From Mycolicibacterium frederiksbergense (GTDB lineage: Bacteria > Actinomycetota > Actinomycetes > Mycobacteriales > Mycobacteriaceae), in assembly GCF_012223425.1 (NCBI RefSeq), contig NZ_CP038798.1, positions 62,001 through 126,000 on the forward strand: a stretch of DNA of 64,000 bases, in the 5' to 3' direction. Below the pieces are notes generated by a model. That model was not told the DNA's origin. It was given only the letters and a program-made list of their open reading frames with translations, and made no database searches. The position numbers were made by a program, and so were the translations under genes. This document shows, in pieces, positions 45,091-52,897 of this stretch. Position 1 is the first letter of the stretch. The number at the start of each line of letters is the position of its first letter.

Positions 45091-46533
45091 ATGATGATGG
45101 CGCGACGGATGCTCGCTGTTCTCGCAACGGGTGTCGCCGTGCTCACGGCATGTTCGGCTCCGCTGCAAGGTGAGCCGAGGTCGGCGCTGTGGAATCCCGA
45201 CTCCGTCGGCGGTTTGCCGCTGACCGACGGGCCCAGCGGCATCCGCCCCGACGCGCCCACGCCGGAAGGCAAGGTCGCCTACACCGACGACGGCCCCATC
45301 GACCGCATGGCGCTGCTCGCGGTCAACGACGTCGCCGAGTTCTGGCAGCAGAACTACAGCCCCACCTTGGAGGGCACCTTCGCCCCGGTCGAGAACTACG
45401 CCTCCTACGACTCCAACGACCCCAACTCACCCGAACTGTGCGGTCAACGCGGGTACAACGAACCCAACGCCTTCTTCTGCTACCCCCTGGACCTGATGGC
45501 CTGGGACCGCGGAGTGCTCCTGCCCATCGGCAGCAAGTACTTCGGTGACGTCACCGTCGCCGAGGTCATCGGCCACGAGTATGGCCACGCCGTGCAAAGG
45601 ATGGCCGACCTCACCGACCGGTCCACCCCCACGCTGGTCTCCGAACAGCAGGCCGACTGCTTCGCCGGCACCTACATCCGGTGGGTCGCCGAAGGGAAGT
45701 CGAAGCGATTCGAACTCAACACCGGCGACGGGCTGACCAAGGTCCTCGCCGGCGTCTTGAGCAGCAAGGACCCCGTCTGGGACGAGGAACACCAGGACAT
45801 GGTGACCGAAGGGCACGGCACCGCCCTGGACCGCATCACCGCATTCCAGATGGGTTTCATCGAAGGCGAATCATCCTGCGCGCGCATCGATCTCGACGAG
45901 ATCGAAAAGCGCCGCGGTGACCTGCCCATCATCATGGCCACCGACTCCTCCGGAAACGAACAGACCGGCGAGATCGCGATCACCGAGAAGACACTCACCA
46001 CCCTCGTCGACCAGCTCAACAAGCAGTTCTCACCAAAGACGCCGCCGACACTGTCGATCACACCACCCGCGCAGCCCTGCCCGGACGCCAAGCCCACCCT
46101 CGGCGCCTCGTACTGCCCCGCCACCAACACCATCACCGCCGATCTGGCGGCGCTGCAGACGCTCGGGGCGGTCGGAGACATCAAACAGGGCGTTCTCGTG
46201 CAAGGCAACAACACCGCCCTGTCGGTGGTGATCTCACGGTATGTCCTTGCCCTGCAACATGAACGCAACGTCTCCCTGGACAACGCCGCCGCCAGTCTGC
46301 GCACCGCATGCCTGACCGGTCTGGCCCAACGCAACATGGTCGACGCTCCGCCTCCAAGCCTCACCTTGACCGCTGGGGACATGGACGAGGCCGTCGCGGG
46401 TCTGCTCAACAACGGCTTGGCCGCCAGCGACGTCAACGGCAACACCGTCCCCGCCGGCTTCAGCCGCGTGATGGCCTTCCGCTCCGGACTCCTCGACCAG
46501 GACCGCGATGCCTGCTACGGCAGATTCCCGTGA
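45091..46533 (+). CDS. Lipoprotein neutral zinc metallopeptidase
   Basis: The 480-residue protein starts at ATG 45091. Signal peptide with lipobox VAVLTACS (Cys 21), so it is exported and lipid-anchored. The zinc site HEYGHAVQR (HExxH) is in VAEVIGHEYGHAVQ, followed by an SEQQADCFAGTYIRW helix typical of the YpfJ-like neutral zinc metallopeptidase family (PF04228). Conserved Cys pairs suggest disulfides. It lies 93 bp after the FHA gene and is likely in one operon with it. Substrate unknown. Confidence 0.85.
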   Translation: MMMARRMLAVLATGVAVLTACSAPLQGEPRSALWNPDSVGGLPLTDGPSGIRPDAPTPEGKVAYTDDGPIDRMALLAVNDVAEFWQQNYSPTLEGTFAPVENYASYDSNDPNSPELCGQRGYNEPNAFFCYPLDLMAWDRGVLLPIGSKYFGDVTVAEVIGHEYGHAVQRMADLTDRSTPTLVSEQQADCFAGTYIRWVAEGKSKRFELNTGDGLTKVLAGVLSSKDPVWDEEHQDMVTEGHGTALDRITAFQMGFIEGESSCARIDLDEIEKRRGDLPIIMATDSSGNEQTGEIAITEKTLTTLVDQLNKQFSPKTPPTLSITPPAQPCPDAKPTLGASYCPATNTITADLAALQTLGAVGDIKQGVLVQGNNTALSVVISRYVLALQHERNVSLDNAAASLRTACLTGLAQRNMVDAPPPSLTLTAGDMDEAVAGLLNNGLAASDVNGNTVPAGFSRVMAFRSGLLDQDRDACYGRFP

Positions 46534-46564
46534 ACCGCAACACATCCCACGATGAGGTGATGCG

Positions 46565-46963
46565 GTGACGGAGGATGCTGACCAGCCCCAGCGCGACGAC
46601 GCTTCCCGCGAGGGTGTGTTCGCAATGGACCCCGACAAGACGCTTCGACTACTGGCCCGCCAGATGGTCACCGGCCAACAGAACATCGCCGACATGTCGC
46701 GCGCAGCGGCAAGGCTTCGCGCCGACCCCGACGCGATGGCCCTGCCCGACACCGTCGACTTGCTCGCACAGTTCGACGCCCATCATCAGCAGTGGTTTAC
46801 CGAAACACTTCCGGCGCTTGCGGCGTCGATGAAGCTGGCGTGCGAGGTCTACGACACCTTTGGTCCTGGAATGACCACGATCGAGGACCCCCTCGATGCA
46901 GCAATCTTTAACAACAAATACTTCGCCTGGGCGTCGGAGCTCACTCCCCGACCTCCCCAATGA
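46565..46963 (+). CDS. Hypothetical small helical protein
   Basis: The 132-residue protein starts at a GTG at 46565. It is rich in helix-forming residues (KTLRLLARQMVTGQQNIADMSRAAARL, DTVDLLAQFDAHHQQWFTETLPALAAS) with no membrane segment or recognised motif. It lies 31 bp after the metallopeptidase and 34 bp before the Pro/Gln-rich membrane protein, so all three are probably co-expressed. The size and helical pairs recall WXG100-like helical hairpins, but no WxG motif is present. Confidence 0.65.
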   Translation: MTEDADQPQRDDASREGVFAMDPDKTLRLLARQMVTGQQNIADMSRAAARLRADPDAMALPDTVDLLAQFDAHHQQWFTETLPALAASMKLACEVYDTFGPGMTTIEDPLDAAIFNNKYFAWASELTPRPPQ

Positions 46964-46997
46964 CCGCTCCCCCGCACCCGACAGAACGGAGCCTCGC

Positions 46998-48317
46998 GTG
47001 ACGAGCTACCCACCCCGCCCCGGCGACCCCGGATGGGTCGACCCCGACGCCCCCACGGGTCTCGCTCCCCAGCAGAAGCGGCCACAACCGCGTGGCCCTC
47101 AGCAGCCGCCGGCTTCCCCGCCGCCACAACAACACCCGCAGTGGCCAGGCCAGTCGGGACAGGCACCACCGCCGCAACAACCCCCGCAGTGGCCAGGCCA
47201 GTCGGGGCAAGCGCCGCCGCAGGGGCAGTGGTCGCCCCAACCGCCGCCGCAGCATCAGCAGCCATGGCCAGGTCCGCCCGGCCCTGGTGGTCCCTATGGC
47301 GGTTTTCCCGGTCCAGGTGGTGCTCGCCCGTCGAAGGATCGCAAGCCGCTGATCATCGGTGTGGCCGCGGCCGTGGTGGTGGCCATCGTGGTCGTGATCG
47401 GCGTCGTCTCCTTGTCCGGGAACGGAACCGACGGTGGAGGCGACAAGAGTGGGCCGGACAGCAGCCTGTCGGCGAGTGACACCGCCAAGGCCTACCTCGA
47501 AGCGCTCAGCAGCGGTGACGCCGCCAAGGCCCTGTCCTTCGGCCTCGCCCAGCCGTCCACCACCGAACTGCTGACCGACGACATCCTGCGCAAGCAGAAC
47601 GCCAAGATGCCCATCTCCAACATCCGGATCCTCGACGAGGACAAGGCACTTGCCGGGATCGGGCAAACCACCGTCCATGTCGCGGTCAACTTCGGACAGG
47701 TCGTCGACGACGCCAAGATCGACCTCAAACAGGACAGCGACCAGGTCTGGAAGCTGGAGACCGCCGCGATAAAGATCGACTTTCTTTCCAAGCCCGACAA
47801 GGGCAGCGCGGAGGAGACCGTGACCATCTTCGGCAAGGACTTCAAGAACGGGGCGCTGTACGTCTTTCCGGGCTATCTAGACGTCGCCAGCAGCAACGAG
47901 TACCTCACGGTCACCTCCGAACCCGTGTTGCTCGAAGGGCTTCGGACGTACATGTCGACGAGCTTGGACCCGGAGATCAAGTTCAACGACGAGGGACGTC
48001 AGGCGATCCAGCAGCAGCTGGTCGCCGCGTTCGCCAACTGCCAGGGCTCGAATCTTTTGGCCCCGCCGAACTGCCCCACGAAGGTGGGCTTCTCCGACGC
48101 CGTAGACGGGACGGTGAACTGGGGACCCGCGGATCTCTCCGAGGTCAACATCGGCGACTTGTCGCCGTGGGACATGACCGTGCTCCTGTCGGGGAAGGCC
48201 AAGATCCCGCTGAGCTACCGGACGACGTCCGGTGACACCAAGCAGGGCACGGCAAATGCCTATATCGGCGGTGCGGCCGACGTCAGCAAGACACCGCCGG
48301 CCCTTAACCTTCGCTGA
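46998..48317 (+). CDS. Pro/Gln-rich single-pass membrane protein
   Basis: The 439-residue protein is counted from GTG 46998 behind GAACGGAG. Residues 1-110 are a Pro/Gln/Gly-rich cytoplasmic region with two near-identical repeats (PQWPGQSGQAPP). One membrane helix follows (PLIIGVAAAVVVAIVVVIGV). The outer part begins with an NTF2-like segment (ASDTAKAYLEALSSGDAAKAL) and contains a second domain with a Cys pair (ANCQGSN, PPNCPTK). This layout resembles mycobacterial kinase- or secretion-linked membrane proteins. Function unknown. Confidence 0.75.
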   Translation: MTSYPPRPGDPGWVDPDAPTGLAPQQKRPQPRGPQQPPASPPPQQHPQWPGQSGQAPPPQQPPQWPGQSGQAPPQGQWSPQPPPQHQQPWPGPPGPGGPYGGFPGPGGARPSKDRKPLIIGVAAAVVVAIVVVIGVVSLSGNGTDGGGDKSGPDSSLSASDTAKAYLEALSSGDAAKALSFGLAQPSTTELLTDDILRKQNAKMPISNIRILDEDKALAGIGQTTVHVAVNFGQVVDDAKIDLKQDSDQVWKLETAAIKIDFLSKPDKGSAEETVTIFGKDFKNGALYVFPGYLDVASSNEYLTVTSEPVLLEGLRTYMSTSLDPEIKFNDEGRQAIQQQLVAAFANCQGSNLLAPPNCPTKVGFSDAVDGTVNWGPADLSEVNIGDLSPWDMTVLLSGKAKIPLSYRTTSGDTKQGTANAYIGGAADVSKTPPALNLR

Positions 48318-48458
48318 CCGCCTCCCTGAATCCTGACTGGGTGCGATTCCCATGGAGCTCTTCGTGATTGGCTACGTGCCGTGGCGCAACGGTGGGTCAG
48401 ATCCGACGGGGGACGTGTCGCCGAACCACTGCGCAGCGTTGAAAGTGTGGCATGAGCA

Positions 48459-48638
48459 ATGACTACTGAGAACGTGCGCGATCTCCGCTGGACGTTGGAA
48501 TCGGTGGTGCGGTCAGTCGGCAGAACCGGCGAGGAGGTCGTCATCCTCGACAAGGATGGCCAGACGGAGCTGGCCGTGATCATCAGCATGGCCGACTACG
48601 AACGGTGGAAGATCCAGACTGATCCGCCGGCCCCCTAG
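48459..48638 (+). CDS. Small Phd/YefM-like antitoxin-type protein, orphan
   Basis: The 59-residue protein starts MTTENVRDLRWTLESVVRS, then has EEVVILDKDGQTELAVIISMADYERWK, which matches the Phd/YefM antitoxin core (prevent-host-death fold) with its closing ADYERW. No toxin gene follows; the next gene is convergent and overlaps its stop by four bases. It may be a solitary regulator or the remains of a toxin-antitoxin pair. Confidence 0.65.
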   Translation: MTTENVRDLRWTLESVVRSVGRTGEEVVILDKDGQTELAVIISMADYERWKIQTDPPAP

Positions 48639-49480
48639 GGGGAACACTCCTGGGCGTTGGGCTGTCGACTAATCGCCACATCGGTGCCGGTGCTGGTGAT
48701 GTCGGGGTGAACGGTCACGACGTAGACGTCGTCGGCCTGCGTTCCCCAGCTCCACAGGACCAGCTCGCTCTCGTTGATCTCCCCGCAGAAGGGGCGCCCG
48801 TCATAGTTGGAATCGACGGGAAGCTGCTCCCGGAGGTAGGTCACGGTCTCTGCGAACGGCAGCGGCAGCTCCCAGTCTTCGCGGCTGGGGTTGGTCGAAT
48901 TATCTTGGGCGATAGAACCTCTCGGCAGGGTGAGACCGGCCCACACGTCTGACTGTGGTGGCGGACCGGCGGGGGGTGGTGTCGGGGTCGAGGTAGTCGT
49001 CTCGAGCTGGCTGGAGTCGCGGTTGGCGTTACCCGAACACCGAGCCACAGGGCCCTCGTATTGATCCTCGGCGATCAGCTGGCCGTTGGCGACGATGCTG
49101 CACGACAACCTCTTCAACATGCTGTCTGGCGAGCCAGTCACCGACACGAACTTGTCGGTGCCCTTGACGGTGAACGTCGTGCGCCAGGGAAAGCTGACAC
49201 CGTCGATCGTCTCTGGGTCGGATTTGTCCCCGCGGTCGATTTCGACGCGGCCAGTCGGCGCGGTCCCCGTGACCTCCATGGTCACGGTCACCTCGCGCGA
49301 GTCTCGCCACCGGTCGATCAAGACGCTCCCAGCCCCGGCGAGGAAGGGCAGCATGATGATCACCAGGACGCCGAACCCGAGCATCCACGGCCATACCAGG
49401 CGCTTTCGCATGCGCACCGGCGGCGGGGGCGGCGGCGGCCATGGCGGTGGCACCTGAGGATAGGGCTGCCAATACGTCAC
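48635..49480 (-). CDS. MmpS-like membrane protein
   Basis: The 281-residue protein has a short Pro-rich cytoplasmic start, one membrane helix (LVWPWMLGFGVLVIIMLPFLAGAG) and an outer domain resembling MmpS: VTVTMEVTGTAPTGRVEI, SFPWRTTFTVKG, then CSIVANGQLIAEDQYEGPVARCSG with a Cys pair. A C-terminal extension of about 120 residues (SPTPPP linker, then two more Cys) is not part of typical MmpS proteins. No MmpL gene is nearby. Confidence 0.75.
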   Translation of the reverse strand: MTYWQPYPQVPPPWPPPPPPPVRMRKRLVWPWMLGFGVLVIIMLPFLAGAGSVLIDRWRDSREVTVTMEVTGTAPTGRVEIDRGDKSDPETIDGVSFPWRTTFTVKGTDKFVSVTGSPDSMLKRLSCSIVANGQLIAEDQYEGPVARCSGNANRDSSQLETTTSTPTPPPAGPPPQSDVWAGLTLPRGSIAQDNSTNPSREDWELPLPFAETVTYLREQLPVDSNYDGRPFCGEINESELVLWSWGTQADDVYVVTVHPDITSTGTDVAISRQPNAQECSP

Positions 49481-49657
49481 GATGACACCTCGTTAGCGTG
49501 CGCTGTAGCGCTGACCACCATGTGCCCGTCCCCCGCCCCGAGCGACCCGGTGGGTCGCGCTCATCCCTATTTCCAGCGTAATGCGGACGGTGATCCCGCC
49601 AGCGCGGCAAATCTCAGTGGAAAAGGGCTAAGAAAATAGTGGGGCGTACCAAATACC

Positions 49658-49673
49658 GTACGTATTAACGTAC
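49658..49673. promoter_or_regulatory. Inverted repeat before the antitoxin-like gene
   Basis: GTACGT-ATTA-ACGTAC, perfect 6-bp arms, 21 bp before the ATG at 49695. The following gene begins with a Phd/YefM-like domain, and such proteins usually bind a palindrome at their own promoter, so autoregulation is likely. Confidence 0.6.
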
Positions 49674-49694
49674 TGGCGATGCTATGGTCGGCTC

Positions 49695-50531
49695 ATGCGG
49701 ATAGATCAGAATCGGCTTGTCCCGTCGACCCAGGCGCGGACCACGTTGCCCGCCCTACTCGACGCAGCTCACGACGGTCGCATCGCACACATACTCCGCG
49801 ACGGCGCGGTCGCCGCCCACCTCATTCCGGCAGACCTCCTTGTCGTCACCGGCAATGTCGAAGCAGCCCTCAACTATTCGGTTGCGAGGCACAACGCCGC
49901 ATGGATGGCCGACCGGGTCGAGGAAGTTGGGTATCGCCATGCTGGTGACGACATCGGGCGAATCTTGGCGTGGACGTGGGAATGCCGCGAAGACACCGCG
50001 GTGACCTGGTTCGGCACGTACGTCGAAGCGCTTGTCGAGATCCTGTCGTCGCGGGCCATTGCGCGGCCGAGTTTCACCTCCGTCTGGTGGGCTCTGACAG
50101 TGGCGTTGCGCGGTTTCATGCTCGACGGCGCCATCGATGACTACGAGGCTGCCATTCGAGAACGCCTCTCGGATCTTGGCCACGGGGGCCTATTCGGCGC
50201 CGCCGAGCTCGCCGGCCAAGAAGTCCTACGCTCCAGCGAAGATCCCTGGCCGCACACTCCACCGTTCGGTGGCGGATGGGCCAAGAAACGGTGGGGCGAC
50301 CTCAGCTCATCGGTCGACGGATCGCGAGATCTCTTCGTGCCGAACTCAACGCACGGATATGCCTACGGCTCCGACGACGACTGGCTGCGTGTCGAGGCTG
50401 TCGACGTCACCCATGGGAGAACGGGCACGGCGTCCCTGCGATCCGCCGATGGCGGCCAGGTCGTGACCGACATCTCCGCCGGGCTGTGGACCCCGTATCG
50501 CACCGAGAAGCCATGGCGCTGGGGCATTTAA
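49695..50531 (+). CDS. Phd/YefM-like N-terminus fused to an uncharacterised domain
   Basis: The 278-residue protein begins RLVPSTQARTTLPALLDAAHDG and RIAHILRDGAVAAHLIPAD, which fits the antitoxin fold. The remaining about 220 residues (ARHNAAWMADRVEEVGYRHAGDD, FGTYVEALVEILSSRAIARP, WWALTVALRGFMLDG) are helical and unlike a known toxin. A single-chain toxin-antitoxin or a regulator with its own effector domain are both possible. It is transcribed divergently from the MmpS-like gene. Confidence 0.6.
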   Translation: MRIDQNRLVPSTQARTTLPALLDAAHDGRIAHILRDGAVAAHLIPADLLVVTGNVEAALNYSVARHNAAWMADRVEEVGYRHAGDDIGRILAWTWECREDTAVTWFGTYVEALVEILSSRAIARPSFTSVWWALTVALRGFMLDGAIDDYEAAIRERLSDLGHGGLFGAAELAGQEVLRSSEDPWPHTPPFGGGWAKKRWGDLSSSVDGSRDLFVPNSTHGYAYGSDDDWLRVEAVDVTHGRTGTASLRSADGGQVVTDISAGLWTPYRTEKPWRWGI

Positions 50532-50717
50532 CTGCTAGAATGGTCCGCAACCGCCGCGGATCGCTCGGCGGGAACCCTGCGCTCCAGAAGTCCACGGCTT
50601 CCGGAAAATCCAGGGCCACGCCCCACGGGCGATGCGGCAACCACCTATTGAGCCAGCAGCGCCCCGGCGACCGTGGAACGCCACACCGGCGCTGCTCGTC
50701 AATAGGAGGTCGTCATC

Positions 50718-51599
50718 ATGGCACCCCACGAACAACCCAAACCTCGTAACAACGCACGCAAAGCGGCGGCCCGGGCACTCCAAAAGCAAAACCCCGGGAT
50801 GAGCTACATGCAGGCCCTCAGGAAAGTTACCGAAACCGACATTGGTGCAGAGGCGTCCACTCCCCTGCACATCCGGAGTCTGCTCAACATTTCCTCGGCT
50901 GAGGACATCGCCGCCCGTCACCGCGACGCAACCCGCAACATGACTGTGCCGGTGGGGATAAGCGCCAGCGGGGACACCGCCACACTGAACATCGCCCACG
51001 CGGCCGTGCACCCCGAAGGGGTGGGCCCCCACGGCGCAATCACGGGGCCCGGAGCGCTCGACTCCGCCCTGACCCTCGCTCTAGCGCTGCGAGCCAACAA
51101 CGGGGCCGAGCGTGTCCAGGTGGCATTCGCCGGCCCCGAGGGCCAATGTCGCACGGCTGCGCCCGCCGTCGACCAGGTGGTGGCAACGCCGTGGCATGAG
51201 TGGTTGCGCGCTGAACTCACCCGGCGCTTGGAGATCGCCCACGCCGCGCAGGTCACGAATGTGTATGACCTCGAAGATGTTCCGAGCCTGGTTGTCCTTC
51301 TAGCAGCTGATGGTGGCCACGTCACCCCCGCCGAGGAGGTGGCGGCCATGGCACACGCCGTTCGTACCGGGCGGTCCTTGGGCGTGCACGTCATTCTCAT
51401 CTCCCCGGACCCCATCATCTGGCGACGCCATTCCGCGGTCACAGGCAACCTGACTTTCCACGTGACCCTCGGCGATGGCAGCGGTCGTCATGTCGCCAGC
51501 GCCGACACATTCGATGCTGGCCAATTCACCTTCAGCCCTGCGCAACTCGGCGGCGGTGAGCTGGCCGGCTGGATCACCACGGTGAGACAGGCGTCTTAG
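50718..51599 (+). CDS. EccC/FtsK-like domain protein without a Walker A Lys
   Basis: The 293-residue protein starts at ATG behind AGGAGG. The N-terminal NARKAAARALQKQNPGMSYMQALR motif recurs, as I recall, in mycobacterial plasmid and phage proteins. The body, from HIRSLLNISSAEDIAARH through MTVPVGISASGDTATLNI and GPHGAITGPGALDSALTLAL, follows the layout of type VII secretion EccC ATPase domains (VPIG...GPHGLLVGATGSGKS). Where the P-loop should be it reads TGPGALDSA, with no Lys, so ATP hydrolysis is unlikely. A DDRE-like VVLLAADGG strand follows. Confidence 0.6.
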   Translation: MAPHEQPKPRNNARKAAARALQKQNPGMSYMQALRKVTETDIGAEASTPLHIRSLLNISSAEDIAARHRDATRNMTVPVGISASGDTATLNIAHAAVHPEGVGPHGAITGPGALDSALTLALALRANNGAERVQVAFAGPEGQCRTAAPAVDQVVATPWHEWLRAELTRRLEIAHAAQVTNVYDLEDVPSLVVLLAADGGHVTPAEEVAAMAHAVRTGRSLGVHVILISPDPIIWRRHSAVTGNLTFHVTLGDGSGRHVASADTFDAGQFTFSPAQLGGGELAGWITTVRQAS

Positions 51600-51694
51600 C
51601 GATCGTCCCCACCGACGTCGGTGACAGGCTGTTCGGCGATGGCCCCGCGCACGGCCGGGTGTCGGTCGAAACGTAAGTGCTTCGGCTACGGCGT

Positions 51695-51730
51695 GTGTAG
51701 ACGATCGCCTACACATGCTGTAGACTATAG
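51695..51730. promoter_or_regulatory. TGTAGAC-type operator and promoter, site A
   Basis: GTGTAGACGATCGCCTACAC (51695-51714) is a near-perfect 20-bp palindrome. It is followed by a half-site TGTAGACTATAGGCAACA, 45-55 bp before the ATG at 51775. TAGACT fits a mycobacterial -10 box (TAnnnT). The same half-site occurs before the genes at 58226, 58926/59075 and 60880. Confidence 0.7.
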
Positions 51731-51774
51731 GCAACATAAAGAATCGTAATGCGTTGAGCCTGAGGGGAGTTCAT

Positions 51775-52194
51775 ATGTCGCTGGAGGACATGAAGGCATC
51801 GTTGGTCTGGTGTGTCGAAAATGGGGAGCCGTTCACTCCGGCGGCCCGCAGTGCGCTCATCGAGGCCTACAAAACGGCTAACCATGCCACGGTCGCCGAA
51901 AGGATCGGCGTGATGACCAACGTGTTGATCGCACGGCTGCGTGCGTCTGCGGAGGTGGTCACCGGCGTCGACAAGGTGCGAGTTGGTGACCTCATTCTCG
52001 AATTAGACGGCGATGTAACCTCTTTGGTGGTTCGGCGCGAATTTGGTCCGCTCTACGAGGGGGGCCCGAAATGCCTTGGCATCCATGGCTGGACGCCCCC
52101 GCGTGAATACAACCTCTGGGAGAACACCGACATCGAATACCCCGAGCGCACCCAGATGGTGCTGCTTCGTGCGGTGCCTCCGTCCAGTAACTAG
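51775..52194 (+). CDS. Hypothetical protein under the TGTAGAC operator
   Basis: The 139-residue protein starts at ATG 51775 behind GAGGGGAG. An N-terminal helical part (EDMKASLVWCVENGEPFTPAARSALIEAY) is followed by a basic segment (TNVLIARLRASAEVV) and a strand-rich C-terminal half ending ERTQMVLLRAVPPSSN. No family recognised. Its promoter carries the shared operator. Confidence 0.7.
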   Translation: MSLEDMKASLVWCVENGEPFTPAARSALIEAYKTANHATVAERIGVMTNVLIARLRASAEVVTGVDKVRVGDLILELDGDVTSLVVRREFGPLYEGGPKCLGIHGWTPPREYNLWENTDIEYPERTQMVLLRAVPPSSN

Positions 52195-52234
52195 CCGAGG
52201 CCGTCGAAGGCGGCCGCCGGTTGGAGCGCTGCGG

Positions 52235-52723
52235 TTAGCTCGGCGCACCGGCCGGGCGTTGGCGGGCACGCTGGTATGCCGCGCGGTATTCGTCGGCGGT
52301 GACGTCGAGGGCGGCTGCGAGCGCGGCGGCGTTGGCGTCCGAGAGCGGGTATTCGCCGCGCTCTATGCGCTGGAGGATTGCGGTGGCGATGTGGACGTTG
52401 GCGGCAAGTTGGGGCTGGGTGAGTCCGCTCATGACGCGCCAGTCTCCGGGGTAGCGCTGAGCCGGGGCGATCAGGACGACGGCGTCGATTGGAGCTTTCA
52501 ACACGGCCATGACCGTGGCGAGGATGTCGACTTGCGGTGTGCGGGTTCCGGCTTCCCAGTGGTGGATGGTGCTCAGTGAGGCGCCCGAGAGTCGAGCGAG
52601 GTCGCTGACGCTGATTCCCCTGCTGTGACGCAGTGCGGTGAAGGCGTGTCGGTCAAAGCCGTTCAGGACGCGGCGGGTCATGCGGCGACCGTGCGGATGG
52701 TTCTCATTGGGAAACAGAGTCAT
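52235..52723 (-). CDS. Double XRE helix-turn-helix regulator
   Basis: The protein has up to 162 residues (ATG 52723 behind GGGGG; ATG 52681 is the alternative). It contains two Cro/C1-type domains: ALRHSRGISVSDLARLSGASLSTIHHWEAG at about residues 27-60 and SGLTQPQLAANVHIATAILQRIERGEY at about 100-130. It converges on the gene at 51775. It is a candidate regulator for the local regulon, but its own upstream region has only a weak TAGACT match near 52787. Confidence 0.8.
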   Translation of the reverse strand: MTLFPNENHPHGRRMTRRVLNGFDRHAFTALRHSRGISVSDLARLSGASLSTIHHWEAGTRTPQVDILATVMAVLKAPIDAVVLIAPAQRYPGDWRVMSGLTQPQLAANVHIATAILQRIERGEYPLSDANAAALAAALDVTADEYRAAYQRARQRPAGAPS

Positions 52724-52897
52724 GCCCCCACGACCGTAATGTGTATTGAGAGACCTTTAGCGCCGTTGTATAGCGGAGTATCATATCGTAGACTTTCGCA
52801 GGTCGAAGGTGCTGGCCGGGGGGCTTGCACTGGCGTTTCGACGCTTTCCGTTTCGCAATCCTCACCCCCCTCCGCCCGTGTGCCCTTGGAGGCTCTT

